Positions 11,373 to 21,419 of a stretch of 64,000 nt of DNA are shown here, piece by piece (the stretch's first letter is position 1; every line of letters starts with the position of its first letter). This DNA comes from Erinaceus europaeus (Eukaryota > Chordata > Mammalia > Eulipotyphla > Erinaceidae): the NCBI RefSeq assembly GCF_950295315.1, contig NC_080176.1:36910189-36974188 (forward strand), read 5' to 3'. The notes under the pieces were generated by a model. It was not told where the DNA came from. It ran no database searches and saw only the letters and a list, made by a program, of their open reading frames with translations. The translations under genes and the position numbers were made by a program.

Positions 11373-14300
11373 CTTGTTCTCCTGGGCATTACCACTCAGG
11401 GCTGACTTTTTTCAGATAGAAAGAAAGGCAGAGAGACAGGGAAAGAGGCTACAGAACTGGCATTTCCTTCTATATGATGATGAGCTCGACCTGGAACATA
11501 CACACAGCGAAGCAGCACTTTATCCAAGTGACCTACTTGGCCAACCCCGAGTACATCTTAGAGCACATTTACAGCAATTTATCAGCGGAAAAAAATTCTG
11601 ATTTTTTTCCTTCTGAATATCTTTTCCGTCCCCTCCCCATTTCTTTTCTTTTCTTTTTTTTTTTCTCTCTCTCTCTCTCTTTTTTTTTTTTTTTTACCAG
11701 AGCACTGCTCAGCTCTGGCTTAGGGTAATGGGAGTGGGGGGTGGGAATAGGACTGAACCTGAGACTTTGGGGTCTCAGGTGTGAGAGTCTTTTTGCATAA
11801 CCATTATGTTATCTCCCTCCATGAATATCTTTTCTTATTGTTTCTACTATGGAACACAGAATGGACTCCAATGGTTCTTCATGTGATTTATAAGACACGT
11901 AGTACACAGGAGTTGGGCAAGTTTATCCATTTTCCCCACTGATTAGTCTACACATGACTCCTCTTGCCTAAGCACCTGTGACTGCCACCGCCTGTATTTA
12001 TTAGATGCACCTTCAATATTCCCTAAAATCAGAATTCCCTAAAGTAAGTCAAGATGACCCCTGACCTGCCTCTCTCTCATCCCCCAGTATTTTTTTTTTC
12101 ATTCTAAATTAGAGGCAGGAAAAAGGGTTAAATGAGCATCTGGGGAGTTGGACTGTTGCACAGTGGTTATGCGCAGGTGGTGCAAAGTGCAAAGACCTGA
12201 GTAAGGATCCCAGTTTGAGCCCTCGGTTCCCCACCTGCAGGGGAGTCGCTTCACAGGCAGTGAAGCAGGTCTTCAGGTGTCTATCTTTCTCTCCCCCTCT
12301 GTCCTCCCCTCCTCATTCCAATTCTCTCTGTCCTATCCAACAAAGACGACATCAATAACAACAACAATAACTACAATAATAAAACAACAAAGGCAAAAAA
12401 GGGAATAAATAAATATTTCTTTTAAATGAGCATCTGGGCTGTGCTCTGCACCTCCTGTAACAACTTTCATGAAGATAAGGGTTTTTTAGTTCATTTTGTG
12501 ATGCACTTTAGCTATGCCCTAGGTATTGGAAAGACAGAAATTACTGAAGCAGGGTGGGGACAGATAGCATAATGGTTATTCAAACAAACTCTCATGCCTG
12601 AGGCTCCAATGTCCCAGGATCAATCCTCCCTACCACCATCATAAGCCAGAGATGAACAGTGTTTTTCTAGGAAGGAAGAAAGGAAAGAAGGAAGGGAGGG
12701 AGAAAGGAAAATGTTGAAGCAATCATCTCATCTTGCTAGAGAACAAAGAAAGAACACTATGAAAGGAAATATCTATCAAGAGCAAGGCTGGGGAGACAGA
12801 ATAATGGTTATGCAAAAGACTCAGGACTGAGGCTCTAAAGTCCCAAGTCAATCCCCAGCACCTCCATAAACCAGAGCTGACCAGTACTCTGGTCCCTTTC
12901 TTTCTTTCTTTCTCCCTTTCTTTCTCTTTCTTTTTAAAATACATTTATTTATTTATTTATTTTTTATTGGATAAAGACAGAGCAAAACTGAAAAGGGAGG
13001 AGGAGACAGAGAGGGAGAGAGACACCTGCAGCCCTGTTTCACCACTCCCAAAGCTTTCACCCTGTAGGTGGGTACCGGGACTTGAACCTAGGTCCTTGCA
13101 CACTGTACATATGCGCTCAACCAGGTGCACCACCACCTAGTCACCCCTCCCTCTTCCTCTCTCTCCTCCCTTCTCCCTCTCCATCTCTCCCCACCCTCCC
13201 TTTCCCCCTCAATTTTTCTCTATCTCTATCCATAATAATTTTTTTTTAATTTTAAAGATGATGTAATAACCCAGTAAACACAAAAATAATGTAACAGATG
13301 CAAATACACACCCAGATGGATTAAAAATTGTGTATGGGCTGGGCGATAGCACACCAGGTTAAGCACACATAGTGTGAAGAGCAAGGATCCCAGTTCGAGC
13401 CCCCAGCTTCCCACCTGCAGGGGGGTTGCTATGCAAGCAGTAAAGCAGGTCTGCATATATTTATCTTTCTCTCTCCCTCTCTGTCTTCCCCTCCTCGCTC
13501 AATTTCTCTCAGTCCTATCCAACAACAATAGCAACAACAATAACAACATGGGAAAAAAAAAAAAAAGGCATCCAGGAGCAATGGATTTGATTTGTAGTGC
13601 AGACACCAAGCCCCAGCAATAACCCTGTAAGCAAAAAAAAAAAGTTTTGTGAACTCTATTCAAAGAAATTAAAGACATAAAGAAATGGAACAATACTCCA
13701 TGTTCATGGGCTGGAATTAACATCATTAAAGTGAATATACTAGCCAAAGCCATATACAAATTTAATGCTATTCCCATCAAGATCCCAACCACATTTTTTA
13801 GAATAGAACAAAAGCTACAAATGTTTATTTGGAACCAGAAAAGACTTAGAATTGCCAAAACAATCTTGAGAAGAAAGAACAGAACTGAAGGCATCACACT
13901 CCCAGATCTCAAATTGTATTATAGGGCTGTTGTCATCAAAACTGCTTGGTACTGGAACATGAATAGACACACTGACCAGTGGAATAGAATTGAGAGCCTA
14001 GAAGTAAGCCCCACACCTATGGACATCTAATCTTCGACAAAGGTGCCCAGACTATTAAATGGGGGGAGGGGAGTTTCAACAAATGGTGTTGGAAAAATGG
14101 GTAGAAACATGCAGAAGAATGAAACTAATCCGCTATACTTCAACAAACACAAAAGTAAATCCCAGATGGATCAAGGACTTGGATGTTAGACTAGAAACTA
14201 TCAAATACTCAAATATTGGCAACAGGGTTGGGTGGTGGTGTGCCTGCTTGAGCAGATTACAATGCACAAGGATCCAGGTTTGAGCCCCTGGTCCGCACCT

Positions 14301-17300
14301 GGAGGGGGAAATCTTTGTGAGTGGTGAAGCAGGGCTGCAGGTATCTCTCTGTCTCTCTCTACCACCCTCTTCCCTCTCAATTTCTGGCTGTCTCTATCCA
14401 ATAAACAAAGATAACAAAAAAAAAATTTTAATATATTGTCAGAAATCTTTCCCATCTAAATTTTAAAAACATTTTCAGTGAAATGAATCCAATTACAAAG
14501 AAGAATAAAACAAAAGTAAACCAATGGGACTACACCAAATTAAACAGCCTCTGTACATCAAAAGAAACTACCACCCAAAGAGACCCCTTACAGAATGGGA
14601 GAAGATCTTTACATGCCATACATGAGACAAGAGTTTAATAATCAAAATATATAAAGAGATCACCAAACTCAGCAACAAAAACAAATGATCCCATCCAAAA
14701 ACAGGGAGAGGATATGAACAGAATATTCACCACAGAAGAGATCCAAAAGGCCAAGAAACATATGAAAAAATGCTCCAAGTCATTGATTGTCAGAGAAATG
14801 CAAATAGAGACAGTGAGATACCACTTCATTCCTGTGAGAATGTCATACATCAGAAGAGGTAGCAGCAACAAATGCCTGAGAGGTTGTGGGGAAAAAGGAA
14901 CCCTCCTGCACTGCTGGTTGGAATGTTAATGGGTCCAACCTCTGTGGAGAACAGTCTGGAGAACTCTCAGAAGTCTAGAAATGGACCTACCCTATAATTC
15001 CTCTCCTGGGGATATACTCTAAGGCACCCAACACAACCATCCAAAAAGATTTGTGTACACCTATGTTCATAGCAGCCCAATTTGTAACAGCCAAAACCTG
15101 GAGGCAACCCAGGTGTCCAACAACAGATGAGTGGCTGAGTAAGTTGTGGTCTATATAAACAATGGACTATTACTCAGTTATTAAAAACGGTGATTTCATT
15201 TTCTTCCCCTCATCTTGGACGGAATCTGAAGAGATCTTGTTAAGTGAGGTAAGTCAGAAAGAGGATGGATATGGGATAATCTCACTCACAGGCAGAAGTT
15301 GAAAGATGCTACCATGACACCAGCCTGCCTTCTCTGGGCAGAGGACCTCACCAATGTATCTTGGAACCCCACCTCCTCAGAGCTTTATTCCACTAGGGAA
15401 AGGTAGAAACAGGCTGGGGGTATGGATTGACCTGTCAATGCCCATGTTCAGAAGCAATTACAGAAGCCAGATATTCACCCTTCTGCGCTCCAAAGAGATA
15501 TTTGGTCCATACTCCCAGAAGGACAAAAAATAGGGAAGCTTCCAATGGAGGGAATGGGATATGGTACACTGCTGGTAGGAACTGTATGAACTATATCCCT
15601 CTTATTCCACAATCTTGTCAATCAGTATTAAATCAATAATAATAATAATAGTTTTGCTGTTGACCATAAACCATTAATCCCCCAAAAAATATTTTTTTTA
15701 TTATCTTTATTTATCAGACAGAGACAGCCAGAAATTGAGAGAGAAGGGGATGATAGAGAGAGAGAGAGAGACACCTGCAAGCAATGCTTCACTACTCACA
15801 AATCTTTCCCCCTGCAGGTGGGGACTGGGGGCTTGAACCTGGGTCCCTGTGTATTGTAGCACGTACACTCAACAGGTGCACCACCACCTAGCCCCAAGAA
15901 AAAATTCTTGTGAACTAAATAATGCTATCTGCTTACCAGATTTTATTTATTTATTTTGCTAAGATACATTTTTGAAAATTTATTTTGGATAGACAGAAAT
16001 TGAAAGGAAAGGGGGAGATACAGTGGGAGAGATACCTGAAGCACAGCTTCACTGTTCATGAAGCTTACCCCCTTCAGCACTGTACTATGTGCACCCTACC
16101 ACCACCTCCCAGCCTGTAGGCACAGTTCCTTTTGTCCTTTTCTTTTTTTGCAACCAGAGTTTCTGTTTGTTTTTGCTTTTCCCTGAGGCTCCACACTAGT
16201 CCAATTACACCACTTTCAGCTGGTGTTTTATTTACTTATTTTTTAAAAAGTAAGAAACAGAGAAGTATAGAGACTGGCGAACCGTCCCCATTACATGGTG
16301 CTACCATGGGGTGGCTCGGTAACATCTGTAACATCTGCATTTTGCTGGGTGAATCATCTCCTAGTCCCCAGGTACATTTTTTAAATTTTTTTATTTTTTA
16401 AAAAATATTTATTTATTCCCTTTTGTTGCCCTTGTTTTATTGTTGTAGTTATTGTTGTTTTTCTTAATGTCGTCGTTGTTGGATAGGACAAAAAGAAATG
16501 GAGAAAGGAGGGGAAGACAGAAAGGGGGAGAGAAAGATAGACACCTCCAGACCTGCTTCACCACTTGTGAAGCTACTCCCCTACAGGTGGGAAGCTAGCG
16601 GCTGTAACTGGGATCCTTCTGCCGGTCCTTGCGCTTCGTGCCACGTGCACTTAACATGCTGCGCTACCGCCCGACTCCCTTTTAAAATTTATTTTTAAAT
16701 TTTTTAATCTTTATTTGTTTACTGGATACAGACAGCCAGAAATTGAGAGGGAAGGGGGTGGTAGAGAGGGAGACAGAGAAACACGTGCAGCCCTGCTTAC
16801 CACTCACAAAGCTTTTCCCCTGCAGGTGAGGACAGGGGGTTTGAACCCAGGTCTTGCACTTTGTAACATGTGCGCTTAATCAGGTGCGCCACCACCTGGC
16901 CCCAATACATTTTTTTTTAAACTAATGTCATGGCTTGTAGGTATTCTTCTTCTAGCGTTTGCCACTTGTAGGTATTCATGGAAGATGTATTATTCTGCCT
17001 CTTCTGATAATTATGTGTAAATAAAAGGCAGGTTATTCTGTCTTAAAGTGAAACATTTGATTGGGAATTTAGAAGAATCCTCTGAACAAACCGAAGACAG
17101 ACATTCACAGTAACAAAAACTGGTACAGTGGGGTTAGGAGATCATTCACCCACTTTGCCATGTACCAGGACCCAGGTTACCAAATAGGAGCACCTGCACT
17201 TAAGGAAGCTTCATAAGCAGTGGAGCAATGCTATGGTGTCTCTCGTCTTCCCTCTCCATCTCTCACCCTATGTTGAAAAAAAAATCCACTAGAAGCAAAA

Positions 17301-19089
17301 AACAGTATGCAGGTGAAGAGCCCCCATGTTAACTTCAATGACCAAAAAATATATATATATACAAATATACAGTGTTCTTTTCTGCTGGGAAATTGTGCAG
17401 ATGCAGTCACATCTGCCATGTTGTCCCCTCAGGCTATTGCTAGTTCCCGTGAGTTGGGACATTCTTGGAGGCCTGTTCTGGCATGTTGTGCCCTCAGGGC
17501 ATTATCTATGCCCCTTGATATTTGGAGTGCTTTGGTTACTCCTCCCCCTTCCCATTCCTGCTAGAGTTATTATCCTATCCTGGAGTGCTATGGTTACTCC
17601 TCCCCCTTCCCATTCTCACAAGAGCTATTCCCATAAAAACCCTTCTTCTTCCACACCTCACTCTCTTGTTGTCTCTTCACTTCAGTGTTTAGATGCAGGG
17701 AAGGTTACTACTTGAGGCGGCCATTTTTGCTACCTCCACGTGGCCCAACCTGCTTCTCTCTCATCCAACTCTGAGGTGCCTCTTCGCTCCGCACAGCACG
17801 ACACTTTTCCAGACAAGAGGTTTGTCTTGTTTTGTTGTTGGTGGCAGGTCTTTTCTGTTGTTTTTGACTGGGAGGCATGTTGGTAGAAATACTAGTGGGG
17901 AGAGAGCAGTAGAGTGGGGAAGGTGGGCCGGGGCTCAGCATCACCTCTTTGGTTCTGAAATCCAGGACAAGGGGTGATGCCTTACCCTAGGATAGACCAC
18001 AAAGTCTAAGGTCAGCCATTCTCCTCCTAACAAAACAAGAACATAGTACTTTTCTACTCTTCATAAAAAGGTTTCACAAAAAAAAAAAAAAAAAAAGGCT
18101 TTCGTGGTACGATTTAAGAAAAAATAAACTCATATTTTCGTTTATTTTTAATTTCACCCAAAAGCTCTGACTATATTGGAAATGCCTGCAATGGAAATAT
18201 AAATACAGATTGGTGAATGAATCATAGGTGTCAGAAGGAGATGGGCTGATTTGCTCTCTCAAATCTCTTACAGATTTCTGGGCGTGGTAGACAGCATAAT
18301 GGTTATGCAGAGAATCTCATGCTTGAGGCTCCAAAGTGCCAGGTTCAATACCCCACACTACCATAAGCCAGAGTTGAGCAGTGCTCTGGTAAAATAAATA
18401 AATAAATAAATAAATAAAATTTCTAGAACAGGGGTGTGTCTTTAAAAAAGAAAGCAGCTGGGACCCAGGTGGTGGCACATCTGGTTAAGCGCACACATTA
18501 CAGTGTGCAAGGACCCGGGTTCAAGCCCCTGGTCCCCACCTGCAGGGGGAAAGCTTCACAAGTGGTGAAGCAGGGCTACAGGTCTCTCTCCTCTCTACCT
18601 CCTCTTTCCCTCTTGATTTCTGGCTGTCTCTATGAAATAAAGATAATAAACAAATAAAAAATAAAATAAAAAGAAAGCAGGATGTGTGTTATTTCTTCTA
18701 CTCTTCCAGAAGGAACCAGTCACTTTCTTTCTTTCTATTAATAGTAGTCCACACAGTCTAAAATGAAATTCCCGGATATAAGCCAGATTAAAAACAAGCA
18801 AACAAAAAAAAACCTGGCTTCCTACAAAACTTCACAGGTGTTTTACAGATTAGAACATTATGCAGCAAATTCCTTTTCTACGAGTGCATTCCACCATGTC
18901 CCTTCATCATCATCAGGGAAAAACCTGGAGTTAAAAACCTGTAGTTGCACGTTCCACCACGTTTGATCACAGAACTCAGATCTCTCACGTGCAGCCTCCC
19001 CTTGGTCACCCCCTCACCTTGTTGATAAGATAAGAAGCCGCGAAGCAGGTGCAGAAAGAGACAATGACTAGGCAGTTCCTCAAGCACAT
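3804..19089 (-). CDS. TMEM241: TMEM241, 5' part (coding exons 1-3 of a longer gene)
   Basis: Coding exons on the minus strand are 19089-19018, 10031-9985 and 3881-3804. They join in phase to 65 codons plus two bases. The peptide begins MCLRNC, continues with [16 protein letters not shown] and then [18 protein letters not shown], which I recognise as the N-terminus of TMEM241. All splice sites are AG/GT. The protein is a multi-pass membrane protein of the nucleotide-sugar-transporter-like (drug/metabolite) superfamily; published work links it to Golgi UDP-GlcNAc transport, and none of that can be read here. The visible part covers the first hydrophobic segment and part of the second. Exon 4 onward should lie left of position 1; I looked in 1-3800 and did not find it. 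Intron 1 is about 9.0 kb and intron 2 about 6.1 kb, the latter being mostly LINE-1. The gene is divergent from RIOK3, with 2.7 kb between start codons. Confidence 0.9.
3882..4410. other. Single-copy remainder of TMEM241 intron 2
   Basis: About 0.5 kb between exon 3 and the LINE-1 tail. A short ttgg-rich run lies at 4350-4375. No coding potential is visible. Confidence 0.5.
4638..8124 (-). pseudogene. LINE-1 ORF2 (endonuclease and reverse transcriptase), frameshifted
   Basis: ORF2 normally nicks DNA and reverse-transcribes the element's RNA. The N-terminal part (8124-6337, 595 codons) is an apurinic-type endonuclease with NVNGLNS, QETHLT, GDFN and the C-terminal SDH motif. The reading frame then shifts at an A-run near 6357-6361. 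The middle part (6352-5111) holds the reverse transcriptase with the palm motif FADD and the preceding [11 protein letters not shown] block. A second shift near 5130-5145 moves to the last frame (5306-4638), which carries the Cys-containing end (RGCG...LLHCWWEC). I see no in-frame nonsense codon apart from those created by the two shifts. As it stands it cannot make full-length ORF2p. Confidence 0.92.
8181..9177 (-). pseudogene. LINE-1 ORF1 (RNA-binding chaperone), disrupted
   Basis: ORF1p is the trimeric RNA-binding protein of LINE-1. A start at 9177 opens [14 protein letters not shown], but this frame hits a TAA near 9030. A T-rich insertion lies around 8990-9005. The last 101 codons (8486-8181) are open in another frame and include the conserved C-terminal block LSFRLDGG and ITFSDKQQL. 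The middle is predicted coiled coil but is broken by frameshifts. Not functional as written. Confidence 0.8.
9178..9914 (-). promoter_or_regulatory. LINE-1 5' UTR (internal promoter region)
   Basis: About 740 bases upstream of ORF1, more GC-rich than the ORFs. By family analogy this holds the sense promoter and possibly an antisense one; no specific element was identified. Confidence 0.55.
9985..10031 (-). CDS. TMEM241: TMEM241 coding exon 2
   Basis: 47 bases after a pyrimidine-rich TTTTTTCAG acceptor, coding [15 protein letters not shown] plus two bases of a Gly codon, then a consensus GTGAGT donor. The 5' end of the LINE-1 begins only about 70 bases downstream of this donor. Confidence 0.93.
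10158..10294. other. Short sequence preceding the minisatellite
   Basis: Starts with a degraded SINE-B-like head ('gggatagcataagggttaag') at 10169-10189 and then passes into single-copy DNA. Confidence 0.35.
10295..10824. repeat. 37-bp minisatellite, 14 units
   Basis: Units begin 'cagtactgtgcacaggga' and end 'gagaacacagacacg'. Unit starts are 10314, 10351, 10388, 10425, 10462, 10496, 10533, 10567, 10604, 10641, 10678, 10715, 10752 and 10789. Twelve are 37 bp and two (10462, 10533) are 34 bp. A partial unit precedes the first. Because 37 is not a multiple of 3 and the unit has few stops, several frames on both strands stay open; these are artefacts of the repeat, not genes. It lies in TMEM241 intron 1. 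Confidence 0.96.
10825..11167. other. Purine-rich single-copy stretch
   Basis: Purine-rich near 10840-10890 and 11005-11070, then a short 'ctagttagtt' repeat at 11140-11168. No gene seen. Confidence 0.4.
11168..11264 (-). repeat. SINE-B
   Basis: Reads T-run, 'aaccaaagcactgcttagc', then the reverse of the SINE-B head near 11245. Confidence 0.75.
11341..11370. repeat. (TG)n microsatellite
   Basis: About 15 uninterrupted TG dinucleotides. Confidence 0.95.
11372..11550 (-). repeat. Old tRNA-derived SINE, degraded
   Basis: Contains 'agatagaaagaaaggcagag' and a degraded tRNA-like end; probably an ancient relative of the A/C families. Confidence 0.35.
11663..11820 (-). repeat. SINE-B
   Basis: CT-rich and T-rich tail, then 'accagagcactgctcagctc', a B box at 'actgaacc' and the reversed head ending 'ttatgttatctccct'. 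Confidence 0.8.
11821..12141. other. Single-copy stretch of TMEM241 intron 1
   Basis: Nothing recognisable; no long frame. Confidence 0.4.
12142..12423 (+). repeat. SINE-A
   Basis: Complete copy; 'aaatgagcatctgg' flanks it on both sides as a perfect target-site duplication (12130-12143 and about 12424-12437). Confidence 0.9.
12552..12665 (+). repeat. SINE-B
   Basis: Typical head and end; followed by an aagg-rich purine run at 12666-12712 that probably grew from its tail. Confidence 0.75.
12787..12935 (+). repeat. SINE-B with (TTTC)n tail
   Basis: Head 'gacagaataatggttatg', end 'agagctgaccagtactctgg', then a tttc microsatellite to about 12935. Confidence 0.75.
12936..13145 (-). repeat. SINE-C
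   Basis: Runs from an attt-rich tail through the core ('ccctgtaggtgggtaccggg') to the reversed head 'aaccaggtgcaccaccacct'. Confidence 0.8.
13146..13240. repeat. Pyrimidine-rich low-complexity run
   Basis: Almost pure C and T on the plus strand, ending 'tctctatctctatcc', as in a SINE-C tail. Confidence 0.6.
13337..13642 (+). repeat. SINE-A with hairpin 3' module
   Basis: Diverged head, normal core, module near 13567-13632, poly(A). Its A tail abuts the truncated LINE-1 that follows. Confidence 0.8.
13643..15640 (+). mobile_element. 5'-truncated LINE-1 (3' part of ORF2 and 3' UTR)
   Basis: Translates in pieces to the last third of ORF2: [12 protein letters not shown] and [19 protein letters not shown] (13731-14030), then [16 protein letters not shown] (from 14714) and LLHCW near 14910. 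It is the same family as the element at 4411-9914 but more decayed, with several stops and shifts, and is split by a SINE-C at about 14224-14428. Antisense to TMEM241. It ends in an aat-rich tail near 15640. Confidence 0.9.
14224..14428 (+). repeat. SINE-C inserted in the truncated LINE-1
   Basis: Head 'gggttgggtggtggtgtgcc', end 'tttctggctgtctctatcc'. Flanks 'aaatattggcaac' and 'aatatattgtcag' are consistent with a decayed duplication. Confidence 0.85.
15690..15895 (-). repeat. SINE-C
   Basis: Tail 'ttatctttatttatcagaca', core with 'cccctgcaggtggggactgg', head end 'ggtgcaccaccacctagccc'. Confidence 0.85.
15950..16115 (-). repeat. SINE-C, diverged
   Basis: Shares 'ggatagacagaaattgaaag' and the reversed head 'accaccacctcccagcc'; part of the core is lost. 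Confidence 0.65.
16145..16372 (-). repeat. Possible old tRNA-derived SINE
   Basis: Begins with 'caaccagagttt' and ends 'catctcctagtcccc', the outline of a degraded SINE; weak. Confidence 0.3.
16383..16679 (-). repeat. SINE-A
   Basis: Complete reverse copy from 'ttcccttttgttgcccttg' to 'gcgctaccgcccgactccc'. Confidence 0.88.
16683..16905 (-). repeat. SINE-C
   Basis: Complete reverse copy ending 'aggtgcgccaccacctggcc'. Placed directly after the SINE-A. Confidence 0.87.
17129..17290 (+). repeat. Old SINE related to family C
   Basis: Contains 'aggacccaggttacc' as a decayed B box and 'gcttcataagcagtggagca' as a decayed core hairpin. Confidence 0.45.
17410..17830 (+). mobile_element. Candidate solo LTR of an endogenous retrovirus
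   Basis: The segment has two imperfect internal direct repeats: 'tgttgt(c/g)ccctcagg' at about 17419 and 17485, and 'tggagtgct(t/a)tggttactcc' at about 17523 and 17580. A TATA-like 'cataaaaaccc' lies at about 17630, followed by a CT-rich stretch. This resembles a U3-R-U5 layout. No coding region, primer-binding site or flanking duplication was confirmed. Confidence 0.3.
17831..18276. other. Single-copy stretch of TMEM241 intron 1
   Basis: Contains an A18 run near 18079-18096. No gene or repeat family recognised. Confidence 0.4.
18277..18420 (+). repeat. SINE-B
   Basis: Head 'tagacagcataatggttatg', end 'agagttgagcagtgctctgg', (aaat)n tail. Confidence 0.85.
18459..18676 (+). repeat. SINE-C
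   Basis: Head 'cccaggtggtggcacatctg', B box 'gggttcaagccc', end 'tttctggctgtctctatg'. Confidence 0.87.
19018..19089 (-). CDS. TMEM241: TMEM241 coding exon 1
   Basis: 72 bases, 24 codons, starting at ATG (19089-19087) and ending AAC AAG before a GTGAGG donor. The hydrophobic peptide with a CTC motif and final SYLINK matches the family's first exon in length and pattern. The ATG follows CACC, a fair Kozak context. Confidence 0.9.
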
Positions 19090-19300
19090 GGGTGAATCCG
19101 CGCCCCTGACTACCAGGATCTACAGGAGCCTGAATCTCGGAGGACCTGGTGCTGAGCCTCTGCTGGGAGGGCCACGTGGCTCGGGGCTCGGCCAATCAGC
19201 TCGAGGAAAGCCCCTGCTGCCTCTTAAAGGGGCCCTGCCTCCCCGGGGCAGGACAACACAATCTGAACCTGGGAACCCGGTGGGGAGAATGTGAGATTGG
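19090..19300 (-). promoter_or_regulatory. TMEM241: Probable TMEM241 promoter and 5' UTR
   Basis: This GC-rich stretch lies directly upstream of the TMEM241 start codon. It contains a palindromic E-box GCCACGTGGC (CACGTG at 19173-19178) and a CCAAT box at 19192-19196. No TATA box is evident. The transcription start cannot be placed. An ancient LINE-1 fragment begins about 60 bases further upstream. Confidence 0.6.
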
Positions 19301-19359
19301 CTCAAGACTGAACCCTTCAACGCTTACAGGAGTTATCTTAACGTTTCTGTAGTTTTTGT

Positions 19360-19715
19360 CTTTCCAGAATGTTGAATTTCTATCTTACATAGGTGATGCG
19401 TTCACCTGTCATCTTTCATTAACAATAGTATGTATTGTTGTCTCTAGACTTTTTCGCAACTATCACCTATATTATGGACCGAGACATTTTCATTTGATTG
19501 AGTACCTATCTCCAGTTCTCTCGGGTGTCTGTCTAGGAGTGGAGTTGCTGGATCCATTCTATTTAACTTTTTGAGGAGCCATAAAATTGTTTGCCACGAC
19601 AGCTAGCTGCTGCTCCATTCTCCATTCCCACTAGGTATTCGAAGGGGTTCCAATTTCTCCACATCCTGACCATTTGTTATTTTGTCTGCTATCTCTTAAC
19701 CCTTTCGATATTTAT
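19360..19715 (-). mobile_element. Ancient LINE-1 fragment
   Basis: The order 'aggagtggagttgctggatc', a 'gaggagccataaaattgttt' block, 'cattcccactaggtattcg' and 'ttccaatttctccacatcc' matches the 3' end of old mammalian LINE-1 elements in reverse. It lies just upstream of the TMEM241 promoter. Confidence 0.6.
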
Positions 19716-19721
19716 TTATTT

Positions 19722-19925
19722 GGGGGCTGGGTGGCGGCGCACCTGGTTGAGCGCACATGTTACAACGCACAAGGACTTGGGATTCAAGCCGGTGGTCCCC
19801 ACCTGCAGCAGGAAAGCTTTGCAAGTGGAGAAGCAGGGATGCAGGTGTCTCTCTGTCTCTCTATCTCCCCTTTCCCTCTCAATTTCTGACTGTCTCTATC
19901 CAAAAAATAAAGATAATAGAAGATA
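19722..19925 (+). repeat. SINE-C
   Basis: Head 'ggctgggtggcggcgcacct'; complete to 'tctgactgtctctatcc'. Confidence 0.87.
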
Positions 19926-20117
19926 ATATTTATTTATTTATTTATTTTGTATAGAGATAGAGAAATTGAGAAGGGCTAGATAGGGAGAGTGAGAGGAAGA
20001 GGAAGGGTACTGCTTCACAGCTTGAGAAGCTTTCCACATACCGGTGGGAACTGAGGCTTTACACCTTGGTCTTTGAGCACTTTAATGTTCAACCAGGTGT
20101 GCCATCACCCAGCCCCT
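19926..20117 (-). repeat. SINE-C, diverged
   Basis: attt tail, 'agagatagagaaattgagaa', reversed head 'aaccaggtgtgccatcaccc'. Lies tail-to-tail with the preceding SINE-C. Confidence 0.75.
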
Positions 20118-20127
20118 TTTATCTCTT

Positions 20128-20353
20128 AATATTTATTTATTTATTTATTGGCCTCCAGGGTTATCGCTAGTGCTCAGTGCCTGCACCAACACAAATCCAC
20201 TGCTCCTGTGGCCATTTTTTCCATTTTGTTGCCCTTGTTATTATTGTTGTTATTGCCATTGTTGTTGTTGTTGCTGTTGTTGTCGGATAGGACAGAGAGA
20301 AATTCAAAGAGAAGGGGAAGAGGGGGAAAGAAAGACAGACAACTGCCCGGCCC
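20128..20353 (-). repeat. SINE-A, head truncated, with hairpin module
   Basis: Module (ggcctccaggg...) then an expanded ttg-rich region and body; the core and head are missing. Confidence 0.7.
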
Positions 20354-20562
20354 CATCTCTTAACTCCTAATCTCCATTGTGCCATTCCCCCACTATATTT
20401 ATTCTAACTTTATTAAAATCCTTTGTATTTTAATTTCCTATGCCCCCCCCAAAAAAAACTTTTTTCTTTTAATTCAGGAGCCAGTTCAAATCACAAAATT
20501 CATTATGCGTGACAACAGACTATTCAAATTCCAGTCTTCTAATCCGTAAAATAGAATTATTG

Positions 20563-20735
20563 GGGGTGGGGACTTGGCAGTGGTACCATGCATAAGGACC
20601 AGGGTTCAAGGCCAGGGGAAGCCTGTAGAGGAAAAACTTCCTGAGAGGTAAAGCAGTGATACAGGTCTTTCTTACTCCCTGTCTCTCCTCTCTCAATTTC
20701 TCTCTGTCCTATCAACTAAAAATAAAAGAAGTTTA
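20563..20735 (+). repeat. Old SINE related to families A/C
   Basis: Decayed head, 'accagggttcaaggcc' as B box and 'caatttctctctgtcctatc' as 3' end. Confidence 0.55.
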
Positions 20736-20944
20736 TCAGAATTCACTATTATGTTTAAAGTATTTACTTCAACATCTAGTAAGCCTCCCATAAACGATAT
20801 AATAATGAAATAGCTGTTTTTTAGCTCCAGCAAGACTTTACCTTTCGGTGTAAATTAGGGACTACAATTAACACTTTAGTTTGAACAATGCATTCATAGT
20901 AAGTGAAATGTAATACTTAGCTATATTTTTAAAGTCTCTAAAAG

Positions 20945-21126
20945 CATTTTTATTTATTATTTATTATTGGATAAAGGCAGAGGGGGAAATTGAGAGGGGA
21001 CGAGGAAAGAGCTAGGGAGAGACACAGAGAGACATTTGCACCCCTCTTACCATTCATGAAGCTTCCCCTTTGCAGGTGGGCACCAGGGTTTGTGCTTCAC
21101 CAGGTGCGCCCACCGTCTCGCCCCCT
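20945..21126 (-). repeat. SINE-C, diverged
   Basis: Tail 'ttattattggataaaggcag', core 'cccctttgcaggtgggcacc', reversed head 'caccaggtgcgcccacc'. Confidence 0.7.
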
Positions 21127-21419
21127 TAGTTATTTTTTTTAATGTGGTCATTTTATGAGACTCCCCATTGGGAAAAAAAAAAAAAGAATTAAAGCCTTTC
21201 ACTACACAGCGTTATTTTTGCTCAGAGTTCCATAACACACACTTTACACACTGTCCTGGTCCATACCCCGCCTCCTAAGACAAAGGTAGCAACACCTGAA
21301 TCCGCCTTCTTCAGCTTCCTTCCCTATCTCAACGTGCCATTACTTGTCCTTCCTGCCATCCCGATCTAAAACTAAACCAGGAGATGGTGAATGAGTAGGG
21401 TTTGCCGTTAACGCAGCCT
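21127..21419. other. Single-copy sequence upstream of the RIOK3 CpG island
   Basis: No repeat recognised; probably distal promoter. Confidence 0.4.

Noticed and set aside
11344..11601. Cys/Val-starting frame at the TG repeat
   Set aside because: Begins in a microsatellite and runs through a degraded SINE.
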